Shown here: in pieces, positions 15,729 to 24,750 of the stretch
Numbering within the stretch: position 1 is the first letter of the stretch
How the letters are laid out: every line of letters begins with the position of its first letter
NCBI GenBank assembly: GCA_944326355.1
Contig: CALVDO010000005.1
Location: 62,001 to 126,000, forward strand
Origin: an uncultured Bacteroidales bacterium
GTDB taxonomy: Bacteria > Bacteroidota > Bacteroidia > Bacteroidales > UBA932
Direction: 5' to 3'
DNA length: 64,000 bases
Position numbers and translations under genes: made by a program
Notes under the pieces: model-generated
The model's input: only the letters and a program-made list of their open reading frames with translations
The model's database searches: none
What the model was told of the DNA's origin: nothing

Positions 15729-16352
15729 ATGAACGGACACAACGGTACAGAGCAGGCCATACTTGAGGCCGCGGAATCCCTTTTTTTCGAGAAGGGCTAT
15801 AAGCTGGCCACAACCACGGCGATAGCCGCAGAGGCTGGAGTGACGCACGCCATGCTGCATTATTATTTCCGCACCAAGGAGCAGATCTTTCTGAAGATTC
15901 TGGACAAGAACATGAACGAGCTGTTCGACATGATGCACACGGTGATGTCTCCCGAACTCTCGTTCAGGGAGATACTTATAGAGGTGATCAGTCTCACCTG
16001 TACATTCCTTGAGGGGCACAGACAGCTTCCGGGGCTGCTTTATGAGATAGCCGGCACCTGCCCGGAGATGCTCACGAGATATAAGGAGAGGTTCCGGACT
16101 CTGCTTGAAATGGAGGTCCGGAGGCACAGGGACAGGTTCGAAAGGGAGGTGAACTCCGGCAAGATCAGGCCGATAGATCCTTTTCAGCTGGTGTTCATGA
16201 TATTGTCAATGAGTCTGTCGACATATCTTGCTCTTCCTGTGATGCGCAACGTGTTCGGCATGGATGAGGACCGGATCGGGGCATTTATCGAGGGACGGCG
16301 CGAAGAGATAATGAGGACATTGTCCGCCAGACTTTTCGGAGAGGAGGAATAG
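15729..16352 (+). CDS. TetR/AcrR family regulator of the efflux operon
   Basis: A 207-residue repressor with an N-terminal helix-turn-helix (residues about 25-60: TTTAIAAEAGVTHAMLHYYFRTKEQIF) and an alpha-helical ligand-binding domain. The start at 15729 (ATG, with GGAG upstream) is preferred over an in-frame TTG at 15705, which lies inside the operator palindrome. It is the first gene of a seven-gene rightward block and ends 2 bp before the TolC gene. The palindromic sites between promoter and start suggest it represses its own operon and is released by an efflux substrate, as is usual in the family. Confidence 0.9.
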   Translation: MNGHNGTEQAILEAAESLFFEKGYKLATTTAIAAEAGVTHAMLHYYFRTKEQIFLKILDKNMNELFDMMHTVMSPELSFREILIEVISLTCTFLEGHRQLPGLLYEIAGTCPEMLTRYKERFRTLLEMEVRRHRDRFEREVNSGKIRPIDPFQLVFMILSMSLSTYLALPVMRNVFGMDEDRIGAFIEGRREEIMRTLSARLFGEEE

Positions 16353-16354
16353 AG

Positions 16355-17650
16355 ATGAAGCGTTTTGAAGTCATTGCCGCATTGGCCGCCGCTCTTATGT
16401 CGGCAGGCGTGGCGTCGGCGCAGTACAGGGACGGTGCTGATACTGCCGCCGCGCGAGTGACGCTGGATGCCTGTCTGGACATGGCGAGAGAGAACTATCC
16501 CCAGATCAGGCAGCTGGGCCTTATTGAGGCTTCGGAAAAATATGATCTTTCGATTGCGGCATCCACATGGATTCCGCAGCTTTCGGTTTCGGGCAAGGCG
16601 ACCTGGCAGTCGGATGTGGTGGAGATGCCGTTTGAAATCCCCGGCTTTGAGCTTGATATGCCGCATGACCAGTATTCCCTGACGGCCAGTCTCACCCAGC
16701 ACATCTGGGACGGAGGCGCAAGTTCGAGCAAGAGGGCGGCAGTGAAGGCGGATGCGGAGGTCAGTCGCGGTCAGACTGAAGTTTCTCTGTATTCGGTGAG
16801 ATCGCGCGTGCAGAATGTCTATCTCGGGATTCTTCTTCTGGACGAGCAGATCAGCCAGAACCGGCTGCTCATGGAAAGCCTCATGAGAAATGCCGATGAG
16901 GTTAAGGCCATGATGGACAACGGCATGGCCTACAAGTCCGACCTTGACATGGTCAACGTGAACATTCTCGACTGCAGGCAGCAGACGGATGCCCTCTGTG
17001 CCGACAGGGCCGCGTATGTACGGATGCTGAGTCTCCTGACGGGACAGGACATGAGCGGAAAGGAGCTTGCTGTCCCTTCTGACGCCGAGGCGGTTGATGC
17101 GGCTACGGTACTGCGTCCGGAACTGGACCTCTACGCCGCAAGGATGCGTCAGAATGAGGCGCGGATGAAGCAGCTCAATGCGAACATCTCGCCTCAGTTC
17201 GACCTCACTCTTCAGGGCGGGTTCGGACGGCCGGGGCTGAATATGCTTGAGAATGAGTTTGCCCCCATGTTCGTCGCCGGCGTGAAGATGCAGTGGAATA
17301 TCGCGCCTCTGTACACAAGGAAAAACGACATCAGAAAGATGGAGATACAGAGACGGGACATAGAGCTCGAGAAGGAGACGTTTCTGTTCAATACAGAGCT
17401 GGATGCAGCCCAGCAGCAGACGGAAGTGGACAAAGCCCGCATGATGCTCGAAAGGGACGATGAGATCATAGAGCTGCGTGAGTCGATCAGGCGTGCCGGA
17501 GAGGAGCAGTACCGCAACGGGACAATAAAGATGACGGATCTGATGGACATGACGGATGATGAGCATGATGCGCGTCTCGCCAGATCTGTTCACCACATAC
17601 AGCTTCTTATGGCGATATACGATCTGAAGAATACCGTGGGCCAGAAATAA
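16355..17650 (+). CDS. TolC-family outer membrane efflux protein
   Basis: A 431-residue protein with a signal peptide (cleaved near VASAQ). The two-fold TolC/OEP pattern is visible: the first repeat about residues 35-215 with LTQHIWDGGASSSKRAAV, the second about 240-425 with PQFDLTLQGGFG and MQWNIAPLYTRKND. Long amphipathic helices lie between them. It forms the outer-membrane exit duct for the HlyD/ABC system encoded directly downstream. The ribosome-binding sequence GGAGGAAT lies within the end of the TetR gene. Its last codons and stop are repeated right after the gene. Confidence 0.93.
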   Translation: MKRFEVIAALAAALMSAGVASAQYRDGADTAAARVTLDACLDMARENYPQIRQLGLIEASEKYDLSIAASTWIPQLSVSGKATWQSDVVEMPFEIPGFELDMPHDQYSLTASLTQHIWDGGASSSKRAAVKADAEVSRGQTEVSLYSVRSRVQNVYLGILLLDEQISQNRLLMESLMRNADEVKAMMDNGMAYKSDLDMVNVNILDCRQQTDALCADRAAYVRMLSLLTGQDMSGKELAVPSDAEAVDAATVLRPELDLYAARMRQNEARMKQLNANISPQFDLTLQGGFGRPGLNMLENEFAPMFVAGVKMQWNIAPLYTRKNDIRKMEIQRRDIELEKETFLFNTELDAAQQQTEVDKARMMLERDDEIIELRESIRRAGEEQYRNGTIKMTDLMDMTDDEHDARLARSVHHIQLLMAIYDLKNTVGQK

Positions 17651-17679
17651 GACCGGCCAGAAATAAGTCCGGGCAGAAA
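17639..17679. repeat. 16-bp-period duplication across the TolC stop
   Basis: GGCCAGAAATAAG, encoding the last residues Gln-Lys plus TAA, occurs at 17639-17651 and again at 17655-17667. A decayed third copy, GGGCAGAAA, is at 17671-17679. The period is 16 bp, so the copies are out of frame with each other. Confidence 0.9.
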
Positions 17680-17733
17680 CAGATGACTGCCAGCCAGGAC
17701 AGGAACCGGGAGTGAACAGGACAGAAAAACTGC

Positions 17734-18654
17734 ATGAAAATGAAAACCTATATGAATGCTCATTTGACAAGAATTGTTGCGGCGGCGGTCTTGCCGCTTG
17801 CCGTTGCTGGCTGCGGCGTCAGGGACATTGAGTTTGACGCGTGCGGCCAGATAGACGCCACGGATGTGACGGTGTCTGCCGAGAGCGGCGGCATGATATT
17901 GTCGCTTGACATTGAGGAGGGCGACAGGCTTGTGGCCGGCCAGAGGCTCGGAGCGATAGACTCTATGCAGATATGGCTTCAGAGACAGGAGCTGCAGAAG
18001 CGGAAGGACGGAGCCTTGGCGAGAATCGTGGATATAGACCGGCAGCTTGCTCCGTCGCTTGCCCAGCTTGACGGCCTGCGCAGGGACCACGAAAGGTTCG
18101 CCTCTCTTCTCGCCAAAGATGCGGGAACACGCAAGCAGCTGGACGACAATGAGTCGCAGATAGCCGTACTCGAAGGGCAGATAGCTGCCCAGAGACAGAG
18201 TTATGCGCAGCAGAACGACGCCACGATGGCGGAGATTGGAACATACGAAGTACAGATGGCGCAGCGGGATGACCAGCTCAGGAAATGCCGCATATCGGCC
18301 CCGGTGAGCGGCAGGGTGCTCGCAAAATATGCCGAGGCAGGAGAGACGGTGACTTCCGGAACGCCCCTTTTCAGGGTGGCGGACATGGACAGGGTGTATG
18401 TCAGGGCCTATTTTTCCACATCCCAGCTCGCTTCTCTCGCCGTCGGTGACAAGGTTACGGTGATCCCGGATGACGGCACGTCTTCGCCGAAGGAATACGA
18501 AGGTACGGTGACATGGATCTCGGATGAGGCGGAATTCACTCCCAAGAACATCCAGACCAGGGACGAGCGGGCCGACCTCGTATATGCTGTGAAGGTAGCC
18601 CTGAAGAATGACGGTAATCTGAGGCTCGGAATGTATGCTTATGTAAGAAAATGA
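17734..18654 (+). CDS. HlyD-family periplasmic adaptor (lipoprotein)
   Basis: A 306-residue membrane fusion protein with lipobox LAVAGC (Cys27). After it come a biotinyl-lipoyl-like half (VSAESGGMILSLDIEEGDRL), a coiled-coil hairpin at about residues 75-185 rich in Gln, Leu and Arg, the second lipoyl half (ISAPVSGRVLAKYAEAGETV) and a beta-barrel domain (DMDRVYVRAYFSTSQLASL). The adaptor bridges the inner-membrane ABC permeases to the TolC duct. Its stop overlaps the next ATPase start in ATGA. It most resembles YbhG/EmrA-type adaptors of YbhFSR-like exporters. Confidence 0.93.
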   Translation: MKMKTYMNAHLTRIVAAAVLPLAVAGCGVRDIEFDACGQIDATDVTVSAESGGMILSLDIEEGDRLVAGQRLGAIDSMQIWLQRQELQKRKDGALARIVDIDRQLAPSLAQLDGLRRDHERFASLLAKDAGTRKQLDDNESQIAVLEGQIAAQRQSYAQQNDATMAEIGTYEVQMAQRDDQLRKCRISAPVSGRVLAKYAEAGETVTSGTPLFRVADMDRVYVRAYFSTSQLASLAVGDKVTVIPDDGTSSPKEYEGTVTWISDEAEFTPKNIQTRDERADLVYAVKVALKNDGNLRLGMYAYVRK

Positions 18655-19583
18655 ACGCCATAGAGATACATGACATCTGCAAGAGCTATGGCAGGGTCAG
18701 GGCACTTTCCGGAGTCTCCCTTGAAGTGAAAGAGGGGGAGATCTTCGGCCTCATAGGCCCTGACGGAGCGGGGAAGACTACTCTTTTCCGGATTCTGACC
18801 ACTCTGCTGCTTGCCGACAGTGGCTCGGCCTCCGTCGCCGGTCTTGACGTGGTGAAGGACTATGCCGGCATAAGACGCATCATCGGGTATATGCCGGGAC
18901 GGTTTTCCCTTTATCAGGATCTGAGCGTTAAGGAGAATCTGGAGTTTTTCGCCACGGTCTTCGGCACTACGGTTGAGGAGAATTACGACGTCATCAGGGA
19001 CATCTATTCCCAGATCGAGCCCTTCCGCGACCGCAGGGCCGGAGCGCTTTCGGGGGGAATGAAGCAGAAGCTCGCCCTCTGCTGCGCTCTGGTGCACAAG
19101 CCTTCGGTTCTGTTTCTGGATGAGCCGACAACTGGCGTGGATGCCGTAAGCCGCAGGGATTTCTGGAACATGCTCGCCAGAATAAAGGCGTCAGGGGTCA
19201 CGGTGTTCGTGTCCACACCATATATGGATGAGGCGTCTCTCTGTGACAGGGTCGCTCTCATCATGCGGGGCGGAATCATAGATTCCGGAACTCCATCCAA
19301 GATAGAATCGGAATACCCGTATGCTCTGTATGCGGTAAAGGGCACGCCAATGTATCCGCTGCTCAAATATCTGCGTACTGCGGACGGAGTGCTCAGCTGC
19401 TTCTCGTTCGGCTCTGTGCATCATCTCGCGGTGGACCCTTCGGCGGCCGGCGTCGGCGAAGCGCGACAGAAGATTCTGTCGGACATCGTTTCGGCGGGAT
19501 TCCGCGATTGTGACGTGCAGGAGATCCGTCCGGGCATAGAGGACTGTTTCATGTATTTGGCAGGGAGAAGCCGTCAGAATTGA
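18651..19583 (+). CDS. ABC transporter ATP-binding protein (first ATPase)
   Basis: A 310-residue ATPase of the DrrA/YbhF type. Walker A reads GPDGAGKTT, with Asp where Asn is usual. The signature ALSGGMKQKLAL, Walker B VLFLDEPTTGVD and switch region VFVSTPYMDEA are intact. The C-terminal 80 residues form the accessory domain found in drug exporters. It starts inside the adaptor stop (ATGA), and a second ATPase begins 4 bp after it. In YbhF these two ATPases form a single fused chain; here they are separate genes. Confidence 0.94.
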   Translation: MNAIEIHDICKSYGRVRALSGVSLEVKEGEIFGLIGPDGAGKTTLFRILTTLLLADSGSASVAGLDVVKDYAGIRRIIGYMPGRFSLYQDLSVKENLEFFATVFGTTVEENYDVIRDIYSQIEPFRDRRAGALSGGMKQKLALCCALVHKPSVLFLDEPTTGVDAVSRRDFWNMLARIKASGVTVFVSTPYMDEASLCDRVALIMRGGIIDSGTPSKIESEYPYALYAVKGTPMYPLLKYLRTADGVLSCFSFGSVHHLAVDPSAAGVGEARQKILSDIVSAGFRDCDVQEIRPGIEDCFMYLAGRSRQN

Positions 19584-19587
19584 GACA

Positions 19588-20325
19588 ATGGAAAATGTCA
19601 TAGAAATACATGGGCTGACCAAGAGATTCGGCAGCTTCACGGCGGTTGACCACATCAGCTTCTCTGTACGCAAGGGGGAGATATTCGGCTTCCTCGGAGC
19701 CAACGGTGCGGGCAAGACCACCGCGATGAGGATATTGTGCGGGCTCAGCGTGCCTACCTCTGGAGGCGGCACGGTCGCCGGCTATGACATCGTCAGAGAG
19801 CCGGAGAAGATAAAAAGGCACATAGGCTACATGAGCCAGAAGTTTTCTCTCTATTCCGATCTGAAGGTATGGGAGAACATAAGGCTCTTCGGCGGCATAT
19901 ACGGCCTTTCCGACAGGGAGATAGCGGACAAGACCTCGGAAATCCTCTCGAGTCTGGGCATGGCCGACGTGCGCGACTCTTTCGTTGCCTCGCTCCCTCT
20001 CGGGTGGAAACAGAAGCTGGCGTTCAGCATAGCCTTGATACATGAGCCCGACATCGTCTTTCTTGACGAGCCTACCGGAGGCGTCGACCCTGAGACCAGG
20101 CGCAGGTTCTGGGAGCTGATATATGATGCCGCCTCCCGAGGAGTAACGGTGTTCGTGACCACTCATTATATGGATGAGGCGGAATATTGCGACAGGGTGT
20201 CCGTCATGGTAGACGGCAGGATCGGCGCACTCGACTCTCCTGCAGGACTCAAGCGGACATACGGGGCCGAGGACATGGACGGGGTCTTCCGGATTCTTGC
20301 CGGCAGGGCCCTGCGCAAAGAATAG
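19588..20325 (+). CDS. ABC transporter ATP-binding protein (second ATPase)
   Basis: A 245-residue ATPase with Walker A GANGAGKTT, Walker B IVFLDEPTGGVDP and switch VFVTTHYMDEAEYCD. The signature motif is the degenerate LPLGWKQKLAF instead of LSGGxxQR, as in the second half of YbhF-like exporters. Together with the preceding ATPase it probably forms a heterodimer in which one ATP site is non-standard. It is followed after 12 bp by the first permease, with a good AGGAGG ribosome-binding site overlapping its own end. Confidence 0.94.
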   Translation: MENVIEIHGLTKRFGSFTAVDHISFSVRKGEIFGFLGANGAGKTTAMRILCGLSVPTSGGGTVAGYDIVREPEKIKRHIGYMSQKFSLYSDLKVWENIRLFGGIYGLSDREIADKTSEILSSLGMADVRDSFVASLPLGWKQKLAFSIALIHEPDIVFLDEPTGGVDPETRRRFWELIYDAASRGVTVFVTTHYMDEAEYCDRVSVMVDGRIGALDSPAGLKRTYGAEDMDGVFRILAGRALRKE

Positions 20326-20337
20326 GAGGTGCTTTTG

Positions 20338-21450
20338 ATGAAAGAGTTTCTTGCATTCGTCAGAAAGGAGTTCAACCATATCTTCAGAGACCGGAGAACC
20401 ATGCTGATAGTGCTCATTCTGCCGGTGGTGCAGATGATACTTTTCGGATATGCCGTGCGTACGGAGATAGAGCATGCCCGAGTGGACATCGTCGGAGACA
20501 TGTCAGATCCGGAGGTGAGGAGGATTGTCGGAAGGATGGACAGCAACAGGTATCTTGATGTTCAGGAGGTGCTGCCCTCTACAGGATTCATTTCTTCGAG
20601 ATTCAGAAGAAACGAGTCGGATGTGGCTGTGTGCTTCGAGAGGGATTTCGGCACTCGCCTCCGTAAGACCGGAACAGGTCATGTGAAGGTGGTGGGGGAC
20701 GGATCCGACCCCAATTCGGCCCAGATGGTCGTGAATTATGTGATGGGAGTCCTGCGCAGCGAGCAGACGGAAATCTCTGCGGAACTTTCCGGCAGCGAGT
20801 CTTCCGTGGCGTTCACCCCGTCCGTGCAGCTGATGTACAATCCGGCCATGAAGTCGGCGTATAATTTTGTTCCCGGCGTCATGGGTCTGATTATGATGAT
20901 AATATGTTCAATGATGACGTCGGTGTCGATAGTCAGGGAGAAGGAGACGGGGACAATGGAGCTGCTTCTTGCCTCGCCTGTAAAGCCGCTGTGGATATTG
21001 GTGAGCAAGGTTCTGCCGTATCTGCTTGTGTCCACCGTCAATTTCATCACCATCCTTCTGCTGTCGAGGTATATGATGGGTGTGCCGCTCAGGGGCAGTC
21101 TCCTGCTTCTGTCCGTTGTGGCAGTCCTGTTCGTGTTCACGTCCCTTTCCCTCGGCCTGCTCATTTCGGTGGTGGCTTCCACGCAGAAGACGGCCCTGCT
21201 GCTCTCCGGCATGGGGCTGATGATGCCGACGGTGCTGCTGTCGGGAATAATCTTCCCTTGCGAGAACATGCCGGCGGCTCTGCAGTGGCTTTCGCATCTC
21301 ATCCCTGCAAAATGGTTCATAATCATGGTCAAGAAGATAATGATACAGGGAGCGGGATTCCCTTATATTATAAAGGAGTTCTGCATATTGGCCGGAATGA
21401 CCGTATTTCTTATGACGGTTGGAGTCAGAAAGTTCAGAATCAGACTGTAG
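20338..21450 (+). CDS. ABC-2 type permease (YbhS/YbhR-like), first
   Basis: A 370-residue inner-membrane protein with one N-terminal helix (MLIVLILPVVQMILFGYAV), a large periplasmic domain (about residues 40-170) and five C-terminal helices. The ABC-2 motif IVREKETGTMELLLASPVKPLWILVSKVLPY is clear. The ATG at 20338 preceded by AGGAGG is preferred to the in-frame GTG at 20329. With the following permease and the two ATPases it forms the inner-membrane exporter. Direct repeats follow its stop. Confidence 0.93.
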   Translation: MKEFLAFVRKEFNHIFRDRRTMLIVLILPVVQMILFGYAVRTEIEHARVDIVGDMSDPEVRRIVGRMDSNRYLDVQEVLPSTGFISSRFRRNESDVAVCFERDFGTRLRKTGTGHVKVVGDGSDPNSAQMVVNYVMGVLRSEQTEISAELSGSESSVAFTPSVQLMYNPAMKSAYNFVPGVMGLIMMIICSMMTSVSIVREKETGTMELLLASPVKPLWILVSKVLPYLLVSTVNFITILLLSRYMMGVPLRGSLLLLSVVAVLFVFTSLSLGLLISVVASTQKTALLLSGMGLMMPTVLLSGIIFPCENMPAALQWLSHLIPAKWFIIMVKKIMIQGAGFPYIIKEFCILAGMTVFLMTVGVRKFRIRL

Positions 21451-21460
21451 GCTGTCGTCC

Positions 21461-21527
21461 CGGCATGGCGGCGACGATGTGTCTGAAAGACCCGGGTGCC
21501 GCCAGTCAATGTCGGCATGGCGGCGAC
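21461..21527. repeat. 15-bp direct repeat between the two permease genes
   Basis: CGGCATGGCGGCGAC occurs at 21461-21475 and 21513-21527 (period 52). It lies in the 92-bp gap that separates two otherwise tightly packed permease genes. Confidence 0.8.
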
Positions 21528-21542
21528 AAAAAAGACATCTGT

Positions 21543-22676
21543 ATGTGGAAATATTTGATTGAAAAAGAGTTCAGACAGTTCTTCCGCGATCCTATGCTCC
21601 CGAGGATAGTCATCGTGTTCCCTCTGCTCATGATGCTGGTGTTCCCGTTTGCGGCCAACATGGAGGTGAAGGACATCAATCTTGTCGTTGTGGACAGCGA
21701 CCGGACCGACATCTCTGCCGAGCTGATAGAAAAATGTACAGGCTCGGGCTATTTCAGACTCAAGGCCGTATGCGACGATCCGCGGGAGGCTCAGGAAATG
21801 ATGGACAGGAATGCCGTCGACGCCATTCTCACCATAGGTCAGGGCTTCAGCCGGAGCGTGGCGACGGGCGAGGACGTTCCCGTTGGCATAAAGGTGAACA
21901 CCGTTAACGGGACCAAGGGCAGCATCAGCTCGCAGTATCTTTCCGACTGCATAATGCTGTTCATGAGGCAGTTTTCCGTCTCAGGGCCGTCCGTAGCCTC
22001 TGCGCAGGCCTCCGTCCTGCAGTCGGCCTCCGCTCCTGTGATAGACGCCGCGCCGAAGTATTACTACAATGCCTACATGGACTACAAGGTGTTCATGGTG
22101 CCTGCGCTCATGGTCATTGCCGTCACGATGGTGACAGGCTTTTTCCCTGCGCTGAACATCGTCGGGGAGAAGGAGGCGGGGACGATTGAGCAGATGAACG
22201 TCTCTCCGGTGAGCAAGACCGCGTTCATCGTCTGCAAGATGATACCTTATTGGGTGATAACTTTTTTCATGCTCGGCATGTGTCTGCTCATAGCCTGGCT
22301 TGTGTTCGGCTATGTATGCCGTGGCAGTCTCTGGGGCATCGTGCTGTTCACGGTGCTTCACATCATGGTGACGGCAGGGCTCGGGCTGCTGATTTCCAGT
22401 TACAGTGAAAACGCGCAGCAGGCAATGTTCATAATGATGTTCTTTGTGCTGATATTCATGCTGATGAGCGGAGTGTTCACCCCGGTTTCCTCTATGCCTG
22501 CATGGGCGAGGGCCATAACATACGCCAATCCTCTCCGCTATTACGCCGATGCCATGAGGGCCATCTTTCTGAAGGGCAGTTCGGTGGCGGAGCTGTGGTA
22601 TGACGCGGCCGGCCTGCTGACAATCGGTGCCGCCGTGCTTTTCTGGGCAGTCAGGAGCTATCGCAAGACGTCCTGA
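21543..22676 (+). CDS. ABC-2 type permease (YbhS/YbhR-like), second
   Basis: A 377-residue paralogue of the preceding permease with the same plan: an N-terminal helix (MLPRIVIVFPLLMMLVFPFAA), a periplasmic domain to about residue 170, and five C-terminal helices. The ABC-2 motif GEKEAGTIEQMNVSPVSKTAFIVCKMIPYWVI is present. The start at 21543 (MWKYLIEKEFRQFFRDP) aligns with the first permease; a longer frame open from 20904 is out of family. It is the last gene of the efflux operon. Confidence 0.93.
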   Translation: MWKYLIEKEFRQFFRDPMLPRIVIVFPLLMMLVFPFAANMEVKDINLVVVDSDRTDISAELIEKCTGSGYFRLKAVCDDPREAQEMMDRNAVDAILTIGQGFSRSVATGEDVPVGIKVNTVNGTKGSISSQYLSDCIMLFMRQFSVSGPSVASAQASVLQSASAPVIDAAPKYYYNAYMDYKVFMVPALMVIAVTMVTGFFPALNIVGEKEAGTIEQMNVSPVSKTAFIVCKMIPYWVITFFMLGMCLLIAWLVFGYVCRGSLWGIVLFTVLHIMVTAGLGLLISSYSENAQQAMFIMMFFVLIFMLMSGVFTPVSSMPAWARAITYANPLRYYADAMRAIFLKGSSVAELWYDAAGLLTIGAAVLFWAVRSYRKTS

Positions 22677-22701
22677 CTGTTTCATTTAAGGCGATTTTTA
22701 T

Positions 22702-22709
22702 TATTTTTG
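22702..22709 (+). promoter_or_regulatory. Bacteroidetes -7 box for DPP III
   Basis: TATTTTTG, perfect TAnnTTTG, 25 bp before the ATG at 22734. Confidence 0.65.
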
Positions 22710-22733
22710 TCCCCGTTTGAAACTTTTTTCACA

Positions 22734-24746
22734 ATGAATACGGCAGGAAAATTTCTTTTTATCGCAGGAATGGCCGCCGCATCGGCGGTCTCATGCGGCC
22801 CGTCCGGAAACGGCGCGTCTGACGGGGACTTCAAGTATCTGATCGACGAGTTTGCCGACATCAAGATAATGAGGTATCAGGTGCCGGGATGGGACTCTCT
22901 CTCCCTTCGGCAGAAGGAATATGTCTATCATCTGAGCGAGGCGGCAAAGTATGGCCGGGACATCATCTGGGCTCAGAACAGCAGATACGGCCTCCCGGTG
23001 AGGAAGGTGCTCGAGAACATACTTGAAAACTATGACGGAGACCGCTCCTGCAAGGATTTTCAGGACTTTACCGTCTATGCCAAGCGCGTGTTCTTCAGCA
23101 ACGGCATACATCACCATTATGCGGAGGACAAGTTCTTCCCCGAGTGCTCACGCGAGTATTTCCAGTCTCTCATGGAGGCTGTCGGAGACGGCGGGCTCTG
23201 CGCGGAGCTCCTTCCTGTGATCTACGATCCCGAGATACTTCCTCAGAGAAAGTCCAACGATCCGAATAAAGACATAGTGGCGGCATCAGCGGTCAATTTC
23301 TATGAGAACGTCACGAGGGAGGAGGTCGAGAACTTCTATCACGCTATGACTGATCCGTCCGACAGAACCCCGATTTCATACGGTCTCAACAGCAGGCTGG
23401 TAAAGGGAGAAGACGGAGTCATACGCGAGGAGGTATATAAGGTGGGCGGACTCTATGGCGCTGCCCTCGAAAAGATTGTCGCCGAGCTTGAGAAGGCGGC
23501 GGAATCCGCAGAGAACGATGCTCAGAAGCAGTATATCGCCACTCTCATCGACTATTACAGGACCGGAGACCTGAATCTCTGGGACAAATACAATATAGAG
23601 TGGGTGCAGGACACTCTCGGAACAGTCGATTTCGTCAACGGCTTCGTGGAGGACTACAATGACCCGCTCGGACGCAAGGCCACATGGGAAGGTCTGGTCA
23701 ATGTGAAGGATCATGACGCATCGGTCCGTACGGAGGTCCTGAGCGCCGAGGCACAGTGGTTTGAAGACCATTCTCCGGTAGATCCGAGATTCAGGAAACC
23801 TCATGTGAAGGGCATTTCGGCCAAAGTCATCAACGCCGTCGCCCTTGCCGGAGACTGCTATCCTTCCACACCGATCGGAATCAATCTTCCGAATGCCGAC
23901 TGGATACGCAGGGACTACGGCTCCAAGTCTGTCACGATAGCGAACATAACTCATGCGTATGACCTGGCCGCCCAGGAGGCTCCGAAGAGTACTCTGACGG
24001 AGTTCGCGTGGTCTGAGGAGGAGATTGCCCGCGAGAAGAAGTATCTGTCTCTGACGGACGAGATTCATACCGATCTGCATGAATGCCTCGGTCACGGCTC
24101 CGGCCAGCTCCTTCCGGGCACCTCTCCGAATGCGCTCAAGGAGTACAGCTCCACCCTCGAGGAGGCAAGGGCCGATCTCTTCGGCCTCTATTATATGGCG
24201 GACCCTAAGCTTGTCGAACTCGGCATTCTTCCGGACATGGAGGCATACAAGGCTCAGTATTCCAATTATATCAGAAACGGCATCATGGTGCAGTTCACAC
24301 GTGTCGAGCTGGGCAGGAAGAACACTGAGGCCCACATGCAGAACCGTAAGCTCATCGCCGAGTGGTGTTACGAAAAAGGCTTGAAAGACAATGTTATAGA
24401 GAAGAAGGTGCGCGACGGCAAGACTTATTTCGTCGTCAATGACTTCGAGGCTTTGAGAGGCCTTTTCGCAGAACTGCTTGCTGAAGTGCAGCGCATCAAG
24501 TCGGAAGGAGACTATGCCGCCGGCAAGGCCCTCGTGGAGAAATATGCCGTCAACATCGATCCTGACCTGCACAAGGAGGTGAAGGAGAGATATGACGCCC
24601 TCGGGCTCAAGCCTTACGGAGGCTTCGTCAATCCGGAGATCGTCCCTGTGACGAAGGGCGGCAAGGTGACTGACTATCAGATCCGCTACACAGACGACTA
24701 TCTCGGGCAGATGCTCGAATACGGCAGAAAATACTCTACTCTCTGA
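22734..24746 (+). CDS. Dipeptidyl peptidase III, family M49 (lipoprotein)
   Basis: A 670-residue zinc exopeptidase that removes dipeptides from the N-terminus of short peptides. The canonical M49 motifs are present: H449-E-C-L-G-H454 and EEARAD at 476-481. Length is normal for bacterial DPP III. A signal peptide with lipobox ASAVSC (about Cys21) predicts lipid anchoring. The ATG at 22734 is chosen over an in-frame TTG at 22707, which lies within the promoter. The xerD gene begins 5 bp after the stop. It is the canonical partner of the HExxH-type paralogue at 3823-5439. Confidence 0.95.
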   Translation: MNTAGKFLFIAGMAAASAVSCGPSGNGASDGDFKYLIDEFADIKIMRYQVPGWDSLSLRQKEYVYHLSEAAKYGRDIIWAQNSRYGLPVRKVLENILENYDGDRSCKDFQDFTVYAKRVFFSNGIHHHYAEDKFFPECSREYFQSLMEAVGDGGLCAELLPVIYDPEILPQRKSNDPNKDIVAASAVNFYENVTREEVENFYHAMTDPSDRTPISYGLNSRLVKGEDGVIREEVYKVGGLYGAALEKIVAELEKAAESAENDAQKQYIATLIDYYRTGDLNLWDKYNIEWVQDTLGTVDFVNGFVEDYNDPLGRKATWEGLVNVKDHDASVRTEVLSAEAQWFEDHSPVDPRFRKPHVKGISAKVINAVALAGDCYPSTPIGINLPNADWIRRDYGSKSVTIANITHAYDLAAQEAPKSTLTEFAWSEEEIAREKKYLSLTDEIHTDLHECLGHGSGQLLPGTSPNALKEYSSTLEEARADLFGLYYMADPKLVELGILPDMEAYKAQYSNYIRNGIMVQFTRVELGRKNTEAHMQNRKLIAEWCYEKGLKDNVIEKKVRDGKTYFVVNDFEALRGLFAELLAEVQRIKSEGDYAAGKALVEKYAVNIDPDLHKEVKERYDALGLKPYGGFVNPEIVPVTKGGKVTDYQIRYTDDYLGQMLEYGRKYSTL

Positions 24747-24750
24747 GCAA

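Noticed and set aside
16184..17770. 528-codon open frame antisense to the TolC gene
   Set aside because: No recognisable domain; the plus-strand TolC and operon structure explain the DNA.
23376..24572. 398-codon open frame antisense to DPP III
   Set aside because: Shadow of a strongly conserved gene on the other strand.
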